This document shows, one piece after another, positions 44,401 to 52,424 of a DNA stretch of 64,000 bases. The number at the start of each line of letters is the position of its first letter. Within the stretch, counting starts at the first letter, position 1. This DNA is from Solimonas sp036405815. Lineage in GTDB: Bacteria > Pseudomonadota > Gammaproteobacteria > Nevskiales > Nevskiaceae. The position numbers and the translations under genes are program-made. Location of the stretch: contig DASWWX010000025.1 in assembly GCA_036405815.1 (NCBI GenBank), forward strand, positions 1 through 64,000, read 5' to 3'. The notes beneath the pieces are model-generated. The model saw only the letters and a program-made list of their open reading frames with translations. It was not told the origin of the DNA and made no database searches.

Positions 44401-45629
44401 CAGGCATTACCCCGCAGATCCAGATGCTGCTGCGCCTCGGCGTCGTAGCGGAACACTTCGCGCAGCTGCAGCTCGCCGTCGCGCAGACCCTGCACTTCGG
44501 TGACGGACATCAGGCGACGCTCACCGCCCTTCAGACGGCTGACCTGCACCAGCAGCTGTACCGCCGAGGCCACCTGCGCACGGAAGTTCACCTCGCTGCC
44601 GGTGTAGCCGGCAAAGCCGGCGAGGAGTTCCAGGCGATGGATCGCATCGCGGGTGGAGTTGGCGTGAATCGTCGTCATCGAGCCGTCGTGCCCGGTGTTC
44701 ATCGCCTGCAGCATGTCCAGCACTTCGTTGCCGCGCACCTCGCCGACGATGATGCGGTCCGGGCGCATGCGCAGCGCGTTGCGTACCAGATCGCGCGCGG
44801 TGACGGCGCGTTCGCCATCGAGATTCGGCGGGCGCGTTTCCAGACGCACGACGTGGTTGTGCTGCAGGCGCAGTTCGGCAGCATCCTCGACGGTGACGAT
44901 GCGCTCGCCTTCCGGAATCCACTGCGACAGCAGGTTCAGGAACGTGGTCTTGCCCGAGCCGGTACCACCGACCACGATCAGGTTGGTGCGCTCGACGATG
45001 CGGCGACGCAGATACTCCAGCGCCTCGCGGCTGACGCTGCCGTAACGCAGCAGATCCTCGGCGGTCAGCGCCTGCTTGCGGAACTTGCGGATCGACAGGC
45101 AAGGCCCATCGAGCGCGATCGGCGGCACGATGGCGTTGACGCGCGAGCCGTCCGGCAGGCGTGCGTCCACCATCGGCGTGGACTCGTCGACGCGACGGCC
45201 GATCGGCGCCAGGATGCGCTGGATCACGCGGATCACATGCGCATCGTTGAGGAAACGCACCGGCGCGCTGTAGAGCTTGCCCTCGCGCTCGATGAAGATA
45301 TTGTTGGGGCCGTTGACGACGATGTCGTTGACACTGTCGTCTTCAACCAGCGACTGGATCGGGCCGAAGCCCATCAGTTCGTCTCGAACGTCGCGCGCCA
45401 GCGTCTCGGCCTCGCGCTGACTGACCGGCAGACGCTGCTCGACCACGTAGCGCCGCATCTGCTCGGCGACGAAGCGCTCGATCTTGGCGGCGTCCCACTG
45501 GTCGATCTGGAGGTTGCGCTCCTCCAACTGCTGGATCAGATGCCGGTGAAAATTGTTCTTGAGCTGCTGGTACTGGTCCGACAGCCGGAACCGGGTGATC
45601 TGCGGATCGATGGCGGGCGCGGCGGTCAC
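44400..45629 (-). CDS. tadA: Tad pilus assembly ATPase TadA/CpaF
   Basis: This is the hexameric secretion ATPase that drives Flp pilus assembly (and probably retraction) at the inner membrane. Its 409 residues have an N-terminal helical CpaF domain. Walker A is GGTGSGKTTFLN, the Asp box is TVEDAAELRLQ, Walker B is RIIVGEVRGNEV and the His box is TTIHANSTRDA. The start codon is GTG at 45629, seven bases after tadZ. It is distinct from the PilT-type ATPases at 11.4-14.7 kb. Confidence 0.97.
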   Translation of the reverse strand: MTAAPAIDPQITRFRLSDQYQQLKNNFHRHLIQQLEERNLQIDQWDAAKIERFVAEQMRRYVVEQRLPVSQREAETLARDVRDELMGFGPIQSLVEDDSVNDIVVNGPNNIFIEREGKLYSAPVRFLNDAHVIRVIQRILAPIGRRVDESTPMVDARLPDGSRVNAIVPPIALDGPCLSIRKFRKQALTAEDLLRYGSVSREALEYLRRRIVERTNLIVVGGTGSGKTTFLNLLSQWIPEGERIVTVEDAAELRLQHNHVVRLETRPPNLDGERAVTARDLVRNALRMRPDRIIVGEVRGNEVLDMLQAMNTGHDGSMTTIHANSTRDAIHRLELLAGFAGYTGSEVNFRAQVASAVQLLVQVSRLKGGERRLMSVTEVQGLRDGELQLREVFRYDAEAQQHLDLRGNA

Positions 45630-45636
45630 GACGCAA

Positions 45637-46827
45637 TCAGCTCAGCCAGCGCGACAGCACGCCCTGCGAGGCCGCCTGCACCTTGCTCTGGCCGGACAGC
45701 AGCGCGGCCGCCATACGCCGCATGTCGACGCAGAACGGATCCTTGGGCGCGATCGTGAACAGCGCCTCGCCGGCATTCATCGCCTGCACGCGACCATTGC
45801 CGTTGCTGGCGGCCAGCACGCCGAGCAGAGGCAGATCCAGGATCTCGGCGAGATTGTCCGGCTCCAGGCCGATACGGCGACGGTAGTTGTCGACCACCAG
45901 CGCGGTGCGATCCAGCGGGCAGTCCTCCAGGCGCAGCGCGCGCAGCAGGTACTTGCTGTGACGCGACTTGATGATCGACTGGTCGGAGAGCAGCAACGAA
46001 CGCTCGCACTGGGTGACGATGCCGGCCAGTCCCTCCAGTGGCATATGGCCGTCGAAGGCGACGACGACACAGGAGAACAGGCTGCGCAGCACCTGCAGCA
46101 GCTTGAGGAATTCGTCGAAGTTGATCGATGGACGGCCCACCAGATCCTCGGGCAAGCTCAGCAGGTACAAGCCGCTGGCGTGCTTGGCGAACGCGGTGTC
46201 GACCAGCGTCTGGTCGCAGCGGTAGACGTCGTTGATCGCGTCCAGGACGCTGTAGGCCTGATTGATGTTGAGGAAGATCGCGCCGGCACCGGACGGCGTG
46301 GCGACATCGAGCAACAGCACCGGCTCGGACTTGGGCAGGTTCTCGGCCAGCGCCAGCGCCAGGTGCTGCGCGACGAAAGCAATGCTGTCGTGCGGATGGC
46401 TGGAGAACACGCCGAACATCTGGCCCTGCTTCTGCTGCGCGCGCGTCGCCGGCGCGCTGCGGCGCAGCAGTTTGGACAGCAGCGCGGCCACGTCGCCCTC
46501 GTCGCGGCGCAGCACGAAGAAATCGCGCGCGCCCGCACGCATCGCCGCCAGCACGATGTCCGGGTTGCTGTCGGCGCCCAGCCCCGCCACCGGCATTTCC
46601 GGCATGCGTTCGGCCAGACGCTCCATCATGCTCAGGCGCATGTCGAGGTTGGCGGCCTCGAACTGGAAGAAGACGACGTCGACCCGACCCATCATCTGCA
46701 CGCGCTCGACCAAATCCTCCGCATCCAGCGGTCGGATCAGCGAGAACTCGGCTGTCGATCCGGCGGCGTTTTCCAGCCAGCTCAGGTAGACGGGATCGTC
46801 GGCGACGACTACGGCCTGGGTTTTCAT
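45637..46827 (-). CDS. tadZ: TadZ/CpaE-like pilus localisation protein
   Basis: This 396-residue protein has an N-terminal receiver-like domain (~1-125, VVVADDPVYLSWLE, GLGADSNPDIVLAAMRAGARDFF). A MinD/ParA-like domain follows (~140-370). TadZ/CpaE proteins place the Tad machine at the cell pole. The expected deviant Walker A (KGGxGxT/S) is replaced by FSSHPHDSIAFVAQ, with no P-loop lysine, so ATP binding is doubtful. The ATG at 46827 gives a natural receiver start; the longer frame upstream is shadow of the secretin. Confidence 0.88.
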   Translation of the reverse strand: MKTQAVVVADDPVYLSWLENAAGSTAEFSLIRPLDAEDLVERVQMMGRVDVVFFQFEAANLDMRLSMMERLAERMPEMPVAGLGADSNPDIVLAAMRAGARDFFVLRRDEGDVAALLSKLLRRSAPATRAQQKQGQMFGVFSSHPHDSIAFVAQHLALALAENLPKSEPVLLLDVATPSGAGAIFLNINQAYSVLDAINDVYRCDQTLVDTAFAKHASGLYLLSLPEDLVGRPSINFDEFLKLLQVLRSLFSCVVVAFDGHMPLEGLAGIVTQCERSLLLSDQSIIKSRHSKYLLRALRLEDCPLDRTALVVDNYRRRIGLEPDNLAEILDLPLLGVLAASNGNGRVQAMNAGEALFTIAPKDPFCVDMRRMAAALLSGQSKVQAASQGVLSRWLS

Positions 46828-46858
46828 GGGTCGGTCTGCGTAGGTGAACCGGCGGATT

Positions 46859-48199
46859 CTAGCGGCTGAACCCGGCGTCGAACTCGCCGTTCTCCAGGAA
46901 CACGTTGTAGCCGATGCTCGGACGATTGCGGTCGTACTCCGAGCCCGGCAGCTTGGGTTGTCGCGCACCGCGCGCCAGCGGCCGCACCAGGTTCGGCGTC
47001 ACCACCATGATCAGTTCCTTGTCCTCGCGCTGCACATTGAGCGACTTGAAGAACGCGCCCAGCACCGGAATGTCGCCGAGCCAGGGCACCTTGTTGACGT
47101 TGTTGGCCATCGTCGAGCTGACCAGGCCGGAGATCAGGAAGCTCTCGCCGTCGCCGAGTTCGATCGTCGTGTCGGTGCGGCGCACGGTCAGCGCCGGCAC
47201 GGAAACACCACCAACCTGGATGCCGGCGGAGAAGTCCAGATCGCTGACCTCGGGCGCGACCTTGAGCGCAATGCGGTTGCGCGACAGCACGGTCGGCGAC
47301 AGCGACAGGCGCACGCCGAACTCCTTGTACTCGATGGAGATGCCGCCGGACGTCGCGCCGCCCTGGCTGACCGGCACCGGAAATTCGCCGCCGGCCAGAT
47401 AGGTCGCGGTCTGGCCGCTGGTCGCCACCAGGCTCGGTTCGGCGAGCGTGCGCGCCAGACCCTGGCCTTCGAGCAAGCTGAGGATGCCGAGGATGTTCTT
47501 GGAGGTATCGCCGACCACGAGATTGAAGGCATCGCGCAGCGGCACGAAGCCGGAGGCGCCCGAGATCGTGTAGCTGCCGTCGGTGTTCTGCGACACGCCG
47601 CCGAGCCCGCCCGGGCCGACGATGCCGCCCGTGGTGCCGCGATTGACCAGCACGTTGAGACCGTAGCGCTGCAGCGTGCTGCGCGTGACCTCGGCGATCT
47701 TGACCTGGGTCATGACCTGCGACTCCAGATCGACCCCGCTGCGATCCACGATCTGGCCTTCCTTGGCGGCCTGCGCCGCCTGCTGCGCGCGGCGATGCGC
47801 CATCAGATTCGGCAGCCGTCCCTCGAGGCTGCGCCCGGCGTCGATCTGCGCGCCGGACAGTTCCTTGTCGGGCACCGAGGACTTCAGCGGATCCACTGCG
47901 GCGACAACGCGCAGGCGGAACTCCAGCGGCCGGTCGGCGCCCTTGGTCCAGATCATCAGGCTGGTGACGCCGAGCTGGCGACCGCTGATCAGCAGGTCGC
48001 GACGGTTGATCACGTTGACGTCGGCGATCTCCGGACTGCCGACCGCGACGCGCGCGACCTCGGATTTGGAGCGATGCAGCTTGTGCGTGCCCTGCTCGAT
48101 CAGCAGCACGGGCGCCTGGCTGGACGCGAACGCGGGGGAGGTCGCGCACAGCAGCGCGACGAGACAGCACTGAAGGACACGGAGCAGCACGGTATTCAT
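46859..48199 (-). CDS. cpaC: Tad pilus secretin RcpA/CpaC
   Basis: This is the outer-membrane secretin channel for the Flp pilus. Its 446 residues have a signal peptide (cleavage near AFASSQ) and an N-terminal pilus-secretion domain (VARVAVGSPEIADVNVINRR). The secretin domain follows (~230-420), with RTLAEPSLVATSGQTATYLAGGEFP split across strands and the conserved VPWLGDIPVLGAFF. A C-terminal tail ends in GEFDAGFSR. It is flanked by cpaB (13 bases) and tadZ (31 bases). Confidence 0.96.
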   Translation of the reverse strand: MNTVLLRVLQCCLVALLCATSPAFASSQAPVLLIEQGTHKLHRSKSEVARVAVGSPEIADVNVINRRDLLISGRQLGVTSLMIWTKGADRPLEFRLRVVAAVDPLKSSVPDKELSGAQIDAGRSLEGRLPNLMAHRRAQQAAQAAKEGQIVDRSGVDLESQVMTQVKIAEVTRSTLQRYGLNVLVNRGTTGGIVGPGGLGGVSQNTDGSYTISGASGFVPLRDAFNLVVGDTSKNILGILSLLEGQGLARTLAEPSLVATSGQTATYLAGGEFPVPVSQGGATSGGISIEYKEFGVRLSLSPTVLSRNRIALKVAPEVSDLDFSAGIQVGGVSVPALTVRRTDTTIELGDGESFLISGLVSSTMANNVNKVPWLGDIPVLGAFFKSLNVQREDKELIMVVTPNLVRPLARGARQPKLPGSEYDRNRPSIGYNVFLENGEFDAGFSR

Positions 48200-48211
48200 G
48201 GGCTGACCTGC

Positions 48212-49111
48212 TTATTTCGTGGTGACGGTTTCGCGCTGCGCGCCGCGGATGACTTCGATGCGCGCCTGCGGCGGCGGGGCATCGCCCTGTCGCGTCGGCA
48301 ACGGCTTGAGACGCGCCAGTTCGTCGAGGCTGATCGCCTTCTCGCTGCGGGTGGCATCGGCCTTGGCCGTCGCGCCGGCATCGGCACCAGCCGCGCCGTC
48401 TTCGGCCACGGCAGCCGTGTTCTGGCTGTGCAGGGCCAGGCGCAGGTCGCCAAGGCTCGCACCGAGCATCAGCTTGGTCGTATCGGTTTCACGCACCGCC
48501 AGCACCGCGGTGCGCACACGCGACGAGCGGCGGCTGGCCTCGTCGTCGCCCTTCAGTCCCTCGGGGCGATCGATGATGCGTTCCTCGTAGGCGAGCACGC
48601 GCACGCCTTCCAGCAGCACACGCGACTGCGGCTGCTCGAGCCCGGCGCCGCCGCGCAGGAACAGCAGCAGATCGACTACGTCGCCCGGCCGCACGAAGCC
48701 GCCGACCGCCACCACGTCGTTGATCTCCACCGACACCGCCTGGAAGCCCGGCGGGATGATGCGCGCCAGCACGTTGCCTTCCTTGAAGTAGCGCTGCGTC
48801 ACCGGCGCGCCGGCATCCACATCGACCAGCGGCACCTTGCCGACCACGTCTTCAAGATTGGTATAGGGATCGGCCGGGCGCACCGACACCGGCACCAGCG
48901 CCACCGTGTCGCGCGCGATCGGCTTGTAGGCCGACAGCGGCTTGACCGCGACCACCGCCAGGAACTGTTCCACCTGCTGCTGGCGCACCTGCTCCTGGGC
49001 CTGATCGGCTTTGGTCGCGTAGCTCTTGCTGATCTGGAAGCCGATCACCGCCAGCGCGATGGCCAGCAGTACCGCAATGACCGCTACGACCTTGAGCGCT
49101 GTACTGCTCAT
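48212..49111 (-). CDS. cpaB: Flp pilus assembly protein CpaB/RcpC
   Basis: This 299-residue protein has an N-terminal membrane anchor (~5-25, VVAVIAVLLAIALAVIGF). An SAF/RcpC-type domain follows, with LSAYKPIARDTVALVPV, GAPVTQRYF and VGGFVRPGDVVDLLLFLRGG. CpaB proteins act in the periplasm, possibly binding peptidoglycan or linking to the secretin. AGGGAGAGA precedes the ATG. A basic C-terminal tail is present. Confidence 0.95.
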   Translation of the reverse strand: MSSTALKVVAVIAVLLAIALAVIGFQISKSYATKADQAQEQVRQQQVEQFLAVVAVKPLSAYKPIARDTVALVPVSVRPADPYTNLEDVVGKVPLVDVDAGAPVTQRYFKEGNVLARIIPPGFQAVSVEINDVVAVGGFVRPGDVVDLLLFLRGGAGLEQPQSRVLLEGVRVLAYEERIIDRPEGLKGDDEASRRSSRVRTAVLAVRETDTTKLMLGASLGDLRLALHSQNTAAVAEDGAAGADAGATAKADATRSEKAISLDELARLKPLPTRQGDAPPPQARIEVIRGAQRETVTTK

Positions 49112-49148
49112 CGACTCTCTCCCTGCGAATGACGCGAGGCTGGCGCGT

Positions 49149-49655
49149 TCAGACCCGCGCCGTTGCGGACGCGACCAGGCGCTCCGGCAACGGCGGCACG
49201 CTGCCGACCATGAAAATGCTCAGCACCGGAAACAGCGGGCTGGGCTGGAACATCTCGAACCGAAGGGTGACGGTGACCGCGTCGCTGTCCGGCGCGCAAT
49301 TGGCGCTGCCGGCCGTGCAGAGCGCCACCTGGACCAGCTCGCCGGAATTGCCGACGACGCGGCCACGCTGACCAACCGGCATCCAGTCCAGCGCGCGCAC
49401 CGCGGCGGCGCGGGCGTTGCTGGTGCGCAGCGCATCGGCGCCGGCGACCTTGGGATCGACCTTGACCGCGGCCTCGGCCGCCTCCTGGGCGGCGTAATGC
49501 AGCGCCTGCTGCACGACGAAAACATAGGAATAGACGACGGTGCCGTACATCAGCAGGAACAGGATCGGAAACACGAACGCGAACTCCACCGCGGCGGCAC
49601 CGGCCTGTCGGCGCGACCACCCGGGGGTTCGACCACCTCGTTCGCTGTTCTTCAC
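49149..49655 (-). CDS. tadE: TadE-like minor pseudopilin
   Basis: This 168-residue protein carries the TadE-type prepilin signature RRQAGAAAVEFAFVFPILFL. A basic leader is followed by Gly-Ala-Ala-Ala-Val-Glu-Phe and a hydrophobic stretch. The cleavage glycine and the conserved glutamate suggest processing by the adjacent prepilin peptidase. A second helix (AAQEAAEAAVKVD) and a beta-rich C-terminal part follow. Only one TadE-like gene is seen besides TadG; no tadF was found. Confidence 0.92.
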   Translation of the reverse strand: MKNSERGGRTPGWSRRQAGAAAVEFAFVFPILFLLMYGTVVYSYVFVVQQALHYAAQEAAEAAVKVDPKVAGADALRTSNARAAAVRALDWMPVGQRGRVVGNSGELVQVALCTAGSANCAPDSDAVTVTLRFEMFQPSPLFPVLSIFMVGSVPPLPERLVASATARV

Positions 49656-49673
49656 GTCCTTATGTCTGCCTCG

Positions 49674-50135
49674 TCATGCACCCAGCAACCAGGGGCCTCC
49701 CGCCAGCGCGGCGATGAAACCGGTCGCCAGCGCCGGCACCGCTGCGATACGGGAGTTCCGGCGCCCGGCCAGCATGGCGATCAACGCCAACAGGCCCAAG
49801 GCAATGAAGCCTATCAGGTTAGCCTCCAGCGCTCGCGTGCCGCCGAGCACCAGACCCATGACCATGGCGCACTTGACGTCGCCCGCGCCGGAGCGCTTCA
49901 GCAGATAACCGGGCAGCCAGAACGCCAGACCGATCGCGGCACCGGCCAGGCCGGACCACAGCGACAGATCGCATCCCGGCCAGCCCCCGGACACCCGCGC
50001 GGCCAGTGCGAACGCCGCGACCGGCACCAGCGCGACATTGAGCACCCGGTGATGGCGGATATCGTCAACCGCCAACACCAGGGCCCAAATGCCGAGCGCG
50101 ACAGGGAGAACCGGGTCCACCTCCAGTGGACACAC
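49674..50135 (-). CDS. tadV: Prepilin peptidase CpaA/TadV
   Basis: This inner-membrane aspartyl peptidase of family A24 cleaves Flp and pseudopilin leaders. Its 153 residues contain about five membrane helices. The two catalytic aspartates are in VDDIRHHRV and GAGDVK. It lacks the N-terminal methyltransferase domain of PilD, as usual for TadV. The start is GTG at 50135, 22 bases after the flp stop; an internal start is possible but would remove part of the first helix. Confidence 0.94.
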   Translation of the reverse strand: MCPLEVDPVLPVALGIWALVLAVDDIRHHRVLNVALVPVAAFALAARVSGGWPGCDLSLWSGLAGAAIGLAFWLPGYLLKRSGAGDVKCAMVMGLVLGGTRALEANLIGFIALGLLALIAMLAGRRNSRIAAVPALATGFIAALAGGPWLLGA

Positions 50136-50157
50136 GGCGCGCTCCCTTCAGCGCGCG

Positions 50158-50352
50158 TTAGTTACCGCCACCCGGCGCCGCGCCGGCCTGGGTCAGGCTG
50201 TCGCTGGTGCTCTGGAACAGCGAGGTCAGCTGCGGACCGATGATGAGCAGTACCACCACGGCGGCGACCGCGATCAGGCCCACGATGAGGCCGTATTCAA
50301 CCGCGCTGGCGCCTTCTTCATCGCGGAGAAACTGTTTCAGGGATTGCATCAT
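50158..50352 (-). CDS. flp: Flp/Fap-type pilin
   Basis: This is the major subunit of the Tad pilus: 64 residues with the Flp signature. A basic/acidic leader (MMQSLKQFLRDEEG) is cleaved after Gly14. ASAVEYGLIVGLIAVA with the Glu-Tyr pair forms the hydrophobic helix. A short Ser/Gly-rich tail ends APGGGN. Two adjacent ATGs exist; the first (50352) has GGAAGGAG seven bases upstream. It is the first gene of the tad operon and has its own promoter. Confidence 0.96.
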   Translation of the reverse strand: MMQSLKQFLRDEEGASAVEYGLIVGLIAVAAVVVLLIIGPQLTSLFQSTSDSLTQAGAAPGGGN

Positions 50353-50397
50353 GGCGAGACTCCTTCCTTTGGATCGGTCCATATGAACCGTGGCGCT

Positions 50398-50426
50398 ACT
50401 ATGTGCGCGGCCCTGGGGAGCGTCAA
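50398..50426 (-). promoter_or_regulatory. Candidate promoter of flp and the tad operon
   Basis: On the minus strand TTGACG (50421-50426) and CATAGT (50398-50403) are separated by 17 bases. Transcription would start ~40 bases before the flp ATG. No sigma-54 element was found although rpoN is nearby. Confidence 0.6.
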
Positions 50427-50511
50427 AGCTCGCGAACCCGCACTTTGATACCGTTCGTCCGCTGCGCTTCCGGTCGTCCCGTCCGGCCTTCCGTTCATCC
50501 CGATTCGCGCC

Positions 50512-51330
50512 ATGTCCACCTATGTCGTCGGCGATCTGCAGGGCTGCGCCAGTGGTCTGGCGCGGCTGCTCAAAACCCTGCGTTTCGACCGCCGCCACGA
50601 CCGGCTGCTGCTGACCGGCGATCTGGTGGCCCGCGGCCCGGACTCGCTGGAAACCCTGCGGATGGTGCAAGCACTGGGCCCGGCGGCGCGCACGGTGCTG
50701 GGCAATCACGATCTGCATCTGCTGGCGCTGTGGCGCGGCCACGCCCGCAAGCCGGCAGGCCCGGATCTCGCACCGATCCTGACGGCCCCCGACGGCGAGC
50801 GCCTGCTCGACTGGCTGCGCCGCCAGCCGCTGGCGCTGCGCGACGCGGCCAGCGGCACGCTGCTGATCCACGCCGGGCTGGCACCGCAGTGGACTCAGCG
50901 CGACGCATTGCGCCTGGCCGCCGAGGTACAGACCGTGCTGCGCGACGATCGCCGGCTCGATGCCTTCCTGCCGCGCATGTACGGCAACGAGCCGGCCATC
51001 TGGCGCGAGTCGCTGCGCGGTGCCGACCGCCTGCGCTGCATCGTCAACATCCTGACCCGGGCCCGATACTGCACCGCCGAGGGCCGTTTCGAGTTCTCGC
51101 AAAAGGGCGCGCCCGGCACTCAAGGGCCCGGCTGGCAGCCCTGGTTCCTGGCTCCGGACCGGCGCAGCCGGCGCTCGCGCATCGCCTTCGGCCACTGGTC
51201 CACGCTGGGTCGGGTCGCCTGGCCGGAAGCGGGCGTCCACGGGCTGGACACGGGCTACGTCTGGGGCGGCCGGCTGACCGCCCTGTGCCTGGAGAATGGC
51301 CGGCTGCACGCGGTCGCCGCGCCGCGGTGA
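50512..51330 (+). CDS. apaH: Symmetrical bis(5'-nucleosyl)-tetraphosphatase
   Basis: ApaH hydrolyses Ap4A to two ADP, and removes Np4 caps from RNA in E. coli. Its 272 residues carry the phosphoesterase motifs GDLQGC, GDLVARGPDS, GNHDLHLL and the late GHW (IAFGHWSTLG) and GLDTGYVWGG. It is divergent from flp, with a 159-base gap that carries the flp promoter on the other strand. It is not next to rsmA/apaG as in many gammaproteobacteria. Confidence 0.97.
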   Translation: MSTYVVGDLQGCASGLARLLKTLRFDRRHDRLLLTGDLVARGPDSLETLRMVQALGPAARTVLGNHDLHLLALWRGHARKPAGPDLAPILTAPDGERLLDWLRRQPLALRDAASGTLLIHAGLAPQWTQRDALRLAAEVQTVLRDDRRLDAFLPRMYGNEPAIWRESLRGADRLRCIVNILTRARYCTAEGRFEFSQKGAPGTQGPGWQPWFLAPDRRSRRSRIAFGHWSTLGRVAWPEAGVHGLDTGYVWGGRLTALCLENGRLHAVAAPR

Positions 51331-51407
51331 GCCAAACCCCGACAGGCCGTCGGCGGCGGCGACGGCTCCGGCATGCCATTCCGGCGTCAGAAGCCTAAGG
51401 AATCCGA

Positions 51408-51436
51408 TTGTTTTCACTACCAATTTAGTGTTAGCT
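51408..51436 (+). promoter_or_regulatory. Candidate promoter with inverted repeat before the hydrolase/synthase genes
   Basis: TTGTTT (51408-51413) and TTAGCT (51431-51436) are spaced by 17 bases. They lie in a short AT-rich island within a GC-rich gap. The spacer contains CACTA (51415-51419) and TAGTG (51426-51430), a small inverted repeat that could be an operator. The -10 is a weak match. It lies ~120 bases before the hydrolase gene. Confidence 0.35.
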
Positions 51437-51554
51437 AGCGTCACCGGCCCTACCCGCTGGCCCCGAAGCCCACCGATGGATGCGCTCCCGGATGGGTCCT
51501 CCTCCGCAGTTTCCTGACGTGTTGCGTCCACGCGACGGGGAAACCGCCACCTGA

Positions 51555-52376
51555 ATGTTTATGAGCAACAACCTGGTTTACATCGTCATGGATAGCTGTC
51601 GCTTCGACAGCTACCTGGCGGCCAAGCGTCCGCACATGGACCGTATCGGTGCGGGCGAGCGCCGCTACGCGTACGCGTCGTGGACCTCGCCTTCGCATTA
51701 CACCTACCTGATGGGCATGGTGCCGCACGACAGTCCGCAGGGTGTGTTCGCCTCCGAGGTCTACAAAAAGGACTTCGTGAAGTGGGTGGATCGCCTCGGC
51801 ATCGAGGGCCTGGCATTCAAGAGCTTCGTGCCGCAGCTGTCGCTGCCCAAGGTGCTGCAGGACAACGGCTATCGCACCGTCGCCCGCGTCTCGATGCCGG
51901 TGCTGAACCCGACCTCGCATCTGAACAAGCATTTCGACGACTACAAGCTGATGCAGAACCACAGCGATTTCGCCGGCATGGTCGACGAGATCGAGTTCTA
52001 CGAGGACGAACCGCAGTTCTTCTTCCTGAACCTGGGCGAAACGCATTACCCGTACATGCTCGAACCCGGCAGCCTGCCGCATATTTCCGGCGTGCATGGC
52101 GTATTCAAACGCATGGACGACGAACTCGGCCGCCAGACCGACGACCGGTTCTTCGACGACGACCAGATGAAGGCCCTGCACCAGCAGCAGATCAAGTGCG
52201 TGGAACACGTCGACAGCGTGCTCGACGCCTTGATCTCCAAGGCACCGGCCAACACGCACTTCCTGATCACCGCCGACCACGGCGAATGCTTCGGCGAAGG
52301 CGGCTATTTCGGGCACGGCCCGATCGTTCACGACAAGGTACTTGAAGTCCCGTTTCTAGAAGGACGCAAGCGGTAA
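51555..52376 (+). CDS. Sulfatase-fold (alkaline phosphatase superfamily) hydrolase
   Basis: This 273-residue protein of the sulfatase/alkaline phosphatase fold has an N-terminal metal-binding strand VYIVMDSCRFDSY and a C-terminal metal site ITADHGECFGEGG. The catalytic position, where true sulfatases carry Cys/Ser-x-Pro-x-Arg, reads TSPSH at 44-48. The formylglycine cysteine is therefore replaced by Thr44 and the arginine by His, a pattern closer to phosphatases and phosphoethanolamine transferases. No signal peptide or membrane segment is seen, so it is probably cytosolic. It lies 48 bases before the giant synthase and is likely co-transcribed with it. The substrate is unknown. The ribosome binding site is weak, and the ATG two codons later is an alternative. 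Confidence 0.8.
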   Translation: MFMSNNLVYIVMDSCRFDSYLAAKRPHMDRIGAGERRYAYASWTSPSHYTYLMGMVPHDSPQGVFASEVYKKDFVKWVDRLGIEGLAFKSFVPQLSLPKVLQDNGYRTVARVSMPVLNPTSHLNKHFDDYKLMQNHSDFAGMVDEIEFYEDEPQFFFLNLGETHYPYMLEPGSLPHISGVHGVFKRMDDELGRQTDDRFFDDDQMKALHQQQIKCVEHVDSVLDALISKAPANTHFLITADHGECFGEGGYFGHGPIVHDKVLEVPFLEGRKR

Positions 52377-52424
52377 CACAGGCGGCACCGGGGTGGGGCC
52401 CGATGCGGCGGAGGGAGCGGTGAC

